DNA from: an uncultured Oscillospiraceae bacterium
GTDB taxonomy: Bacteria > Bacillota > Clostridia > Oscillospirales > Oscillospiraceae
Direction: 5' to 3'
NCBI GenBank assembly: GCA_937915075.1
Contig: CALDMA010000252.1
Coordinates: forward strand, 1-12,384
DNA: 12,384 bases
The notes below the pieces were generated by a model. That model was not told the DNA's origin, searched no databases, and saw nothing but the letters and a program-made list of their open reading frames with translations. A program made the position numbers and the translations under genes. Every line of letters starts with the position of its first letter. Positions within the stretch are counted from its first letter, which is position 1. Shown piece by piece: positions 8,675 to 12,384 of the stretch.

Positions 8675-8787
8675 GGTTCCCCACTTACGGCAGGGGCTCG
8701 CCGCTTTTTTCGTTCTCTGCTTTCGGTGAGAGCTCACCGCTTTTTTCGTTCCCCACTTTTGCAGGCAGGCAGGGGCTCGCCTCTTTA
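8675..8787 (-). repeat. Three tandem antitoxin repeats, period 36 nt
   Basis: Unit 3 (8675-8710) and unit 2 (8711-8746) are exactly 36 nt each. Both begin with A6-GCGG on the - strand, and they end GGGGAACC and AGAGAACG respectively. Unit 1 (8747-8787) has an extra TGCCTGC-like insertion between stem and downstream pairing block, and a degenerate A tract (TAAAGAGG). The A6 tract recurs after unit 3, giving three equal junctions where processing could occur. The Pectobacterium ToxI repeat is also 36 nt. Confidence 0.9.
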
Positions 8788-8799
8788 GGGCAGATGGTG

Positions 8800-8815
8800 A
8801 TTGACGGACGTCAAT
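8800..8815. promoter_or_regulatory. ATTGACG dyad in antitoxin leader
   Basis: ATTGACG and CGTCAAT are separated by two bases. It lies in the transcribed leader between the 5' hairpin and repeat unit 1. It could be an RNA hairpin shielding the 5' side of the precursor, or a DNA operator. Confidence 0.5.
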
Positions 8816-8824
8816 TCTATCTGA

Positions 8825-8844
8825 CCGGGAGCTTTCGCTCTCGG
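8825..8844 (-). other. 5' hairpin of antitoxin precursor with GAAA tetraloop
   Basis: On the - strand CCG-A-GAGC pairs with GCTC-C-CGG around GAAA, with one A/C mismatch. It begins one base after the predicted start site, so the RNA would carry a capped-like 5' stem with a GNRA loop. Confidence 0.65.
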
Positions 8845-8851
8845 TAGTCAT

Positions 8852-8880
8852 AGTATATTACGCAAAAATGCATTTGTAAA
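8852..8880 (-). promoter_or_regulatory. Sigma70-type promoter of the toxI-toxN locus
   Basis: On the - strand TTTACA (8880-8875) and TATACT (8857-8852) are separated by 17 bases. An A/T-rich stretch upstream (to about 8910) could act as an UP element. The predicted start site is near 8845. Confidence 0.82.
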
Positions 8881-8914
8881 CCCCTTTTATGAAATTTCAA
8901 CTTAGAAAAACGCG

Positions 8915-8971
8915 CCTATTTCATAGTTTGTTGGTGTCAGGGCCACCGGACATCAATAGACTACGATTAGG
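8915..8971. other. Candidate attP of the serine recombinase
   Basis: The left arm 8915-8938 and the reverse complement of the right arm 8949-8971 match at 17 of 24 aligned positions with one gap, around a 10-base centre (8939-8948). The innermost arm bases are GGTGTC and GACATC, and the exact centre is the non-palindromic CC at 8943-8944. Large serine recombinases use att sites of about 40-50 bp with imperfect inverted repeats and a central dinucleotide, and attP commonly abuts the integrase gene. Here the gene stop is 9 bases away. No att-site comparison could be done. Confidence 0.6.
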
Positions 8972-8979
8972 GGCAAAAA

Positions 8980-10437
8980 TTATTCCAGCATGAGCCGGTA
9001 GTGGATGGTCAGGAGGTTCTGCGCCTTGTCCCATGTGATGCGGTCGATAACGGATCGGGCGGCGTTGCAGCGTTGCTCCAGCGAGGCGCCCTCGTCCTCG
9101 ATGACTGCCAGAGCGTCACTGATGGCGGAGCGCATGATAGAGATATCGCCTGCCCGGCGGTTCTCTGCGGCGGCCACGGAAAGTTCCTGGTCGATGCGCT
9201 GGATCTGCGCCTGCGCGTCTTCCTTCAGCTGCCGGTACTCCTCCACGGTATCGACACCGGCAAGAAAGGCCTCGCGGAGGCGTTCAAGACGGCGCTCCAA
9301 CGACGCACGCTGCGTCCGAAGGGCGGCGGAGGTGTCGCCGTCCCGCCCGTTGACGCGCAGCACCTCGTAGCTCAGAGGGGCGGATGCCGCAGCGTCCATG
9401 TGGAGCCGGTCAAGGATGGCCTTTTTCAGAGCGTCGGAGGAAATGTGCTGGGAGGTGCGGCAGCGGCCGCCCACATAGTTGTTGCACTTCCAGTAATGAG
9501 GCTTGGCAAAGATCAGGGTGGCGCCGCAGGAAGCGCAGCGGACCAGGCCGCTGATCCAGTCCTTATTGCTGCCGAGGGGGCGGGCCTTGTAGGGCGTGGC
9601 GGCCTTCAGCTGCGCGATGCGCGTCTGCGCCCGCTGGAAGACTTCCTCGGAGACAAGGGGCTCGTGCTTGCCGTCGGTCACGATAATATTCGGGTTCGTG
9701 AAGTCCTGGCGGCTGCGCCCGGTGGGGTTCCACCGCAGCTTGCCTATGTACACCGGATTGCGGAGGATGTATTCAACAGTTCGATTTGCGAAGGCGCTGC
9801 CGCGGTGCGTCTTGACACCCATGGCGTTGAGCCACCTTGCGATGGAGTAAAGCCCCTGGCCGGAAATGAAGCGGGAAAATATCTCCCGTACATATACGGC
9901 CTCCTCCGGCACCGGGACCAGCACATTGTCAAGAACGGTGTACCCGAAGGACGGCGTGGCCTGCAGCTCGCCGCGGCGGTGCTTTTCTTCCATGCCGCGC
10001 TTGACGTCCTCGGCCAGATTGATGGAGTAATACTCGTCCATGGCCTCGATCATGGACTCCATGATGACGCCCATTTTGCCGTCCTCGATGGGCTCCTTGA
10101 TGGAGATGACCTCGATCTTCAGCTGCTTGCGGAGGATGGACTTATAGTACACCGCGTCGTCCCGGTTGCGGGCGAAGCGGGAGAACTTCCACAGGAGGAT
10201 GGCGTCGAAGGGTTTGGGCTTGGTCTTGGCAGTGGCGATGAGCCGGCGGAACTCGTCGCGCCCGGTGACCTTGCGGCCGGACTTGGCCTCGTCCACAAAG
10301 ACGAACTCATCGGGGACGAGGCATCCGTTGGCAGCGCCCCATTTGCGGATCTCCACCAGCTGAGAGGCGGGGGAGAGCTCCACCTGATCATCGGTGGAAA
10401 CGCGGATATAGGCTGCGGCGATCTTCAGGTCAGCCAT
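8980..10437 (-). CDS. int: Large serine recombinase (phage integrase)
   Basis: 485 residues counted from the ATG at 10437. That start has a GGGAGGT SD (10445-10451) 7 bases upstream; the in-frame GTG at 10446 lies inside the SD and is rejected. Resolvase-type catalytic domain at about 5-150: YIRVSTDDQ with nucleophile S14, FSRFARNRDD with R87 and R90. Then a recombinase domain (about 160-260), a zinc ribbon with C301, C304, C318 and C326, and a coiled coil (about 368-425) typical of large serine integrases. It would recombine attP with a bacterial attB and, with a directionality factor not seen here, excise the prophage. At 485 residues it is at the small end of the family. It follows the NYN gene by 36 bases and is probably cotranscribed with it. 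Confidence 0.95.
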   Translation of the reverse strand: MADLKIAAAYIRVSTDDQVELSPASQLVEIRKWGAANGCLVPDEFVFVDEAKSGRKVTGRDEFRRLIATAKTKPKPFDAILLWKFSRFARNRDDAVYYKSILRKQLKIEVISIKEPIEDGKMGVIMESMIEAMDEYYSINLAEDVKRGMEEKHRRGELQATPSFGYTVLDNVLVPVPEEAVYVREIFSRFISGQGLYSIARWLNAMGVKTHRGSAFANRTVEYILRNPVYIGKLRWNPTGRSRQDFTNPNIIVTDGKHEPLVSEEVFQRAQTRIAQLKAATPYKARPLGSNKDWISGLVRCASCGATLIFAKPHYWKCNNYVGGRCRTSQHISSDALKKAILDRLHMDAAASAPLSYEVLRVNGRDGDTSAALRTQRASLERRLERLREAFLAGVDTVEEYRQLKEDAQAQIQRIDQELSVAAAENRRAGDISIMRSAISDALAVIEDEGASLEQRCNAARSVIDRITWDKAQNLLTIHYRLMLE

Positions 10438-10473
10438 GCTCGTCACCTCCCGGCTCGTGGCCGATGAAATAAG

Positions 10474-11151
10474 TCAGATATTTTTCGATTTTGCAGGGTA
10501 GGGGCTACCGCAGCTTCGAAGTCCGTCAATATGCTCCAGCAATGCTTGTTCCGGGCTGATCGTCATTTCCATCGGATCTAAGACAACATCAAGTCCTTCG
10601 CGGCGGGCGAGCTTGGCGGCAGGGACAAAGTCGCTGTCGCCGGCGATCAATACAATTTGCTCGACCTGTTTCTTGTAAGCAAGAGAAGCAATGTCGATGC
10701 CGAGTTTCATGTCTACGCCTTTTTGCTTGATGGTGGGTTCAAAGTGGCACATCTCTAAAGTGTCGCTTGTCAAGGTTCCGGAACAAATTTTCTTGACAGC
10801 GTCGTACTGCAAGGTATACACAGCGTTACCAACATCCAAAGCCCCGAGCCGCAGCGCAACTTTCCGTTTTTTCTTCAGCTCTGACAAGAACTCAGACATC
10901 CACAGACTCTCCTTTGAGCACTTCATGTTTATGGTCGTGCCGGTGAGAGGGTGGTACATCTGCTTGTCGATAGGCGGGCAGTCATAGTAGAACAGACGGT
11001 ACAGCTCATGGGTCTGTGTACGCTCTTTAAGATGCCGCATACAGTATGTAACGAGTGCATCGGCAGACTCTTTTGCGGTATGCTCGCCCCAAAGAAATTT
11101 AGCCCGCTTGCGGTAGAAACCGCCATCAACAAGAATAGCTGTTTTTGACAT
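10474..11151 (-). CDS. NYN-domain (PIN-like) RNase, LabA/DUF88 type
   Basis: 225 residues. The acidic positions expected of a NYN/PIN-fold metal-dependent RNase are present: D9 in AILVDGGF, D147 in QKGVDMKLGID (with D153), and D172/D174 in IVLIAGDSDFVPAAKLARREG, followed by the strand LDVVLDP. A Lys-rich helix (about 93-98) and a short basic tail flank the core. SD GGGAGA lies 8 bases before the ATG. The gene is preceded by a near-consensus promoter and a highly structured leader, and is followed closely by the integrase gene. NYN proteins usually cut or process RNA; the substrate here is unknown. Possible roles are phage RNA processing, control of lysogeny, defence, or a toxin controlled by the leader RNA. 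The domain call is strong; the role is open. Confidence 0.88.
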   Translation of the reverse strand: MSKTAILVDGGFYRKRAKFLWGEHTAKESADALVTYCMRHLKERTQTHELYRLFYYDCPPIDKQMYHPLTGTTINMKCSKESLWMSEFLSELKKKRKVALRLGALDVGNAVYTLQYDAVKKICSGTLTSDTLEMCHFEPTIKQKGVDMKLGIDIASLAYKKQVEQIVLIAGDSDFVPAAKLARREGLDVVLDPMEMTISPEQALLEHIDGLRSCGSPYPAKSKNI

Positions 11152-11174
11152 GATACATTCTCCCTTAAAAATCT

Positions 11175-11270
11175 AAAGCCCTTAGAACGGGCACACCCCT
11201 TATTGTGGGGGACCTGTTCCAAGGGCTTGATAGTACAACAGGCGGAACGGCGAACGTTCTTTGTTGTACC
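11175..11270 (-). ncRNA. Structured leader or small RNA upstream of the NYN RNase
   Basis: Predicted transcript starting at about 11269. Hairpin 1 (11233-11269) pairs GTACAACA with TGTTGTAC and, inside, GAACG with CGTTC around a TTCGC loop. Hairpin 2 (11176-11228) pairs AAGCCCTT with AAGGGCTT and, after one mismatch, GAACAGG with CCCGTTC; its top can pair CCCC with GGGG or CACA with TGTG, but not both. A T-rich tract (TTTAGATTTTT) follows on the - strand. The arrangement promoter, folded RNA, terminator, SD, RNase gene is either an attenuator leader or a separate small RNA. No Rfam family was recognised. Confidence 0.65.
11176..11228 (-). terminator. Terminator-like hairpin before the NYN gene
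   Basis: An 8-bp stem, a mismatch and a further 7-bp stem (with one G-T pair), followed on the - strand by TTTAGATTTTTAA. It lies 11 bases before the SD of the NYN gene, so NYN and integrase expression would depend on readthrough or on a refolding switch in the two alternative top pairings. Confidence 0.6.
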
Positions 11271-11274
11271 TCAT

Positions 11275-11303
11275 ATATTATGGTCACAAGCCCAAAATGT
11301 CAA
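11275..11303 (-). promoter_or_regulatory. Near-consensus promoter of the leader-NYN-int unit
   Basis: On the - strand TTGACA (11303-11298) and TAATAT (11280-11275) are 17 bases apart: a perfect -35 box, optimal spacing and a one-mismatch -10 box. The predicted start coincides with the base of hairpin 1. Confidence 0.85.
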
Positions 11304-11312
11304 CCTCTTGCA

Positions 11313-11324
11313 AACAAATTTGTT
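11313..11324. promoter_or_regulatory. 12-bp palindrome upstream of the NYN promoter
   Basis: AACAAATTTGTT is a perfect palindrome 9 bases upstream of the -35 box. It could be an operator or an UP-like A/T element. A further dyad, CGAAAA-T-TTTTCG, lies just beyond at 11333-11345. Both are in the 70-base gap downstream of the repressor stop. Confidence 0.4.
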
Positions 11325-11372
11325 AGAAATGCCGAAAATTTTTCGCTTATTTTAGGGAAAAGTCCAGAAAGA

Positions 11373-11885
11373 TCACACGACCTTCCCGGCGGACGTGGAG
11401 GGGTTTTTCTTGTACCGTTCCCCGATGTACTCCGCATGGGCCATCATCTCCTGCTGCCCCTGCTCTGTGACACTGCGGTAGATGTCCACTAAGTGGGCCT
11501 CCGCCTTCGAGTATACTTGGCCTGTACCGGCGGAAGGGGATGCAATTATAATATCTGCATTTTTGTAAAGTTCCGCTTCATAGGCGGATAGATCCTTTGG
11601 GATTCCCCACATTCTAAGCAATCTCAGCTTTTCGGATGTAGTCTTTGCGGAATTGAAATCCTCGTATTGATCCGGTTCCCATGTGGGGTGCCACCCCAAT
11701 AAAGTGGCTGGACTTGCATCTAAAACATCAGCAATGGCGGCGAGCTGATCGGACGGTATGTTTGCGATAACCCCATTTTCATAACGGCTAAGAGTCTGGC
11801 GCGTGAGTTTTACACAAGTCGCCAATTCTTCCAAGGTCAGTCCCTTTTGCTTACGGAAAAACTTGATACGATCTCCTTTGGTCAA
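11373..11885 (-). CDS. CI-like XRE-family repressor
   Basis: 170 residues from a TTG start at 11885. That start has an AGAAGG SD 9 bases upstream and lies directly before the helix-turn-helix domain (3-68): DRIKFFRKQKGLTLEELA, then LTRQTLSRYENG as recognition region and LLGWHPTW at the domain end. The frame extends to an ATG at 11954, but the -10 box TATAAT (11928-11923) overlaps the in-frame ATG at 11924, so upstream starts would lie outside the mRNA. The C-terminal half is helical with a Tyr/Lys tail and shows no LexA/CI-type Ser-Lys self-cleavage domain. Induction would therefore need another mechanism, such as an antirepressor or ImmA-like protease (not in view). It is divergent from a Cro-like gene, which supports a lysogeny-switch role. 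Confidence 0.85.
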   Translation of the reverse strand: MTKGDRIKFFRKQKGLTLEELATCVKLTRQTLSRYENGVIANIPSDQLAAIADVLDASPATLLGWHPTWEPDQYEDFNSAKTTSEKLRLLRMWGIPKDLSAYEAELYKNADIIIASPSAGTGQVYSKAEAHLVDIYRSVTEQGQQEMMAHAEYIGERYKKNPSTSAGKVV

Positions 11886-11922
11886 TGTTTGGTACCTTCT
11901 TTCTGTGTTATTGATACCAGCC

Positions 11923-11950
11923 ATTATAACATATTTGTTACGGAATGCAA
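11923..11950 (-). promoter_or_regulatory. Repressor promoter
   Basis: On the - strand TTGCAT (11950-11945) and TATAAT (11928-11923) are 16 bases apart. The start site falls near 11916, upstream of the SD for the TTG start. Confidence 0.72.
11926..11941. promoter_or_regulatory. Candidate operator in the repressor promoter
   Basis: ATAAC and GTTAC are arranged as an imperfect inverted repeat with 6 bases between, within the repressor promoter spacer and overlapping its -10 box. A related GCAAC lies at 11947-11951. Likely bound by the repressor or Cro; inferred from position and sequence only. Confidence 0.45.
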
Positions 11951-11982
11951 CCATTATTTATTTAGCAACTTAAAATTGGTAC

Positions 11983-12011
11983 TTGACAAGTGCGCCGATG
12001 TGTGTTATTTT
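11983..12011 (+). promoter_or_regulatory. Early (cro-side) promoter
   Basis: TTGACA (11983-11988) and TATTTT (12006-12011) with a 17-base spacer, directed to the right. It is divergent from the repressor promoter; the two -35 boxes are about 33 bases apart. Confidence 0.72.
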
Positions 12012-12015
12012 CTTT

Positions 12016-12032
12016 GTAACGTGAGGCGTAAC
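12016..12032. promoter_or_regulatory. Candidate operator at the early promoter start
   Basis: Two direct copies of GTAAC (12016-12020 and 12028-12032), one helical turn apart, cover the start region of the early promoter. The same pentamer (as GTTAC) occurs in the repressor promoter. Confidence 0.45.
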
Positions 12033-12049
12033 AGGAAGGAGGGATAGAC

Positions 12050-12256
12050 ATGATTAACACTAAAAAGCTTCGTGGAATTATTGCGGAAAACGGATTGTCC
12101 CAGAGCAAAGTAGCCAAACTCCTGGGCATGTCACCGAAAGGGTTTTACGATAAAATGAAGCGTGGCGTGTTCGATAGCGATGAAATGGAGCAGATGATAG
12201 ACATTCTCGGTATCGAAAATCCGGTGGAGATTTTTTTTGCAAAGGATGTTGCGTGA
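12050..12256 (+). CDS. Cro-like small XRE-family DNA-binding protein
   Basis: 68 residues, nearly all helix-turn-helix: LRGIIAENGLSQSKVAKLLG (7-26) and MSPKGFYDKMKRG (27-39) give helices 2 and 3, with a C-terminal MIDILGIENPVEIFF as the closing helix. AAGGAGGG lies 6 bases before the ATG. As the first gene on the early side, facing the repressor, it is probably the Cro equivalent or an early activator. A run of eight T (12231-12238) lies near its end, and its stop overlaps the next start (GTGA). Confidence 0.85.
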   Translation: MINTKKLRGIIAENGLSQSKVAKLLGMSPKGFYDKMKRGVFDSDEMEQMIDILGIENPVEIFFAKDVA

Positions 12257-12384
12257 CACGTACCAAAATGGAAAATAAGGTCACTTACGGACAATTTGAG
12301 GTACACCGCCGCAGGGACGGCGGCGTGAGCCAGATGACGAAAAAGGTGGCTATAGCGAAGTTGAAAGCACAGATCAAGGCTGTT
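12253..12384 (+). CDS. Early phage protein, 5' part, unknown function
   Basis: Open from a GTG at 12253 to the window end (44 codons). The GTG overlaps the TGA of the Cro-like gene and has AAAGGA 6 bases upstream, so coupled translation is likely; the ATG at 12268 has no SD. The visible part is basic (HRRRDGG, then KKVAIAKLKAQIK). Not recognised; cut by the window. Confidence 0.55.
   Translation, partial: MTRTKMENKVTYGQFEVHRRRDGGVSQMTKKVAIAKLKAQIKAV

Larger units (their letters stand above)
8641..8845 (-). ncRNA. toxI: Type III antitoxin RNA precursor (ToxI/AntiQ-like)
   Basis: Predicted transcript from about 8845 (7 bases after the -10 box) to the terminator at 8641-8671. Its 5' end forms a hairpin with a GAAA loop (8825-8844), then an ATTGACG/CGTCAAT dyad (8800-8815), then three repeat units. 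Each unit folds as an H-type pseudoknot: a 4-bp stem with an 8-base loop, whose centre pairs with a downstream 4-base block. The stems are AGGC/GCCT, CGGT/ACCG and CGGC/GCCG; the loop pairs are CCCC/GGGG, CTCT/AGAG and CCCC/GGGG, so both helices covary. The RNA is expected to bind and inhibit the ToxN-like enzyme and to be cut by it at repeat junctions. Confidence 0.87.

Noticed and set aside
8675..8787. Repeats considered as a CRISPR array
   Set aside because: Units are head-to-tail with no unique spacers, and the pairing within each unit plus the adjacent ToxN-like gene explain them.
8624..8851. 75-codon - strand frame over the antitoxin region, with periodic WGTKK-type peptide
   Set aside because: The 36-nt period is a multiple of three, so repeats give a periodic peptide by chance. 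Its start lies upstream of the predicted transcript start, and paired base changes show the selected product is RNA.
10438..10446. GTG at 10446 as integrase start
   Set aside because: It lies within the SD of the ATG at 10437, which has a 7-base spacing.
9001..10467. 488-codon open frame on the + strand
   Set aside because: Mirrors the serine recombinase, whose catalytic and zinc motifs are clear on the - strand.
11333..11345. CGAAAA/TTTTCG dyad as repressor terminator
   Set aside because: A/T-rich 6-bp arms with a one-base centre cannot make a stable RNA hairpin; kept only as a possible regulatory dyad.
11205..11492. 95-codon + frame across the NYN promoter and repressor end
   Set aside because: No SD or domain; it overlaps promoter, hairpins and repressor coding sequence on the other strand.
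11847..12047. 66-codon + frame ending just before the Cro-like gene
   Set aside because: It spans the divergent promoters and the repressor start; no SD, no recognisable domain.

Overview
The window reads as part of a temperate tailed-phage genome from a Gram-positive host. The host is most likely a gut Clostridia/Oscillospiraceae-type bacterium: the genes are GC-rich, Shine-Dalgarno (SD) sequences are strong AGGAGG types, and the holin, amidase and large serine recombinase are Firmicutes-phage families. Host and family names are from memory of the families; no search was run.

Left part (1-8086, all + strand) is a late operon: the 3' end of a holin, an N-acetylmuramoyl-L-alanine amidase, a Gly/Ser-rich coiled-coil protein, and a 1937-residue polyvalent-type protein that carries a BECR-like nuclease module and seven copies of a short MPxL motif. 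It ends at a strong hairpin terminator (8089-8116).

Middle part (8120-8971): on the - strand lies a complete type III toxin-antitoxin locus of ToxIN/AbiQ type. It has a promoter (8852-8880), a structured leader, three antitoxin RNA repeats (8675-8787), an internal terminator (8641-8671) and a ToxN/AbiQ-like endoribonuclease (8120-8620). The repeats fold as pseudoknots, and both helices show compensatory base changes. Next to it is a 57-bp imperfect inverted repeat (8915-8971), directly downstream of the recombinase gene, which is a good attP candidate.

Right part (8980-12384) is the lysogeny control and integration module. On the - strand are a large serine recombinase and, upstream of it in the same apparent operon, a NYN-domain (PIN-like) RNase. 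A near-consensus promoter drives this pair through a highly structured leader of about 95 nt that ends in a terminator-like hairpin. Further right is a short CI-like repressor (-) divergent from a Cro-like gene (+), with repeated GTAAC/GTTAC half-sites between them, followed by a translationally coupled early gene cut by the window end.

Late genes run into the integration module across an apparently unrecombined attP, so the sequence looks like the circular or virion form of the phage, or a phage contig, rather than a prophage-host junction. The most interesting points are the covarying type III antitoxin, the attP dyad, the structured RNA plus NYN RNase unit, and the MPxL-punctuated giant protein with a low-GC inserted nuclease module.
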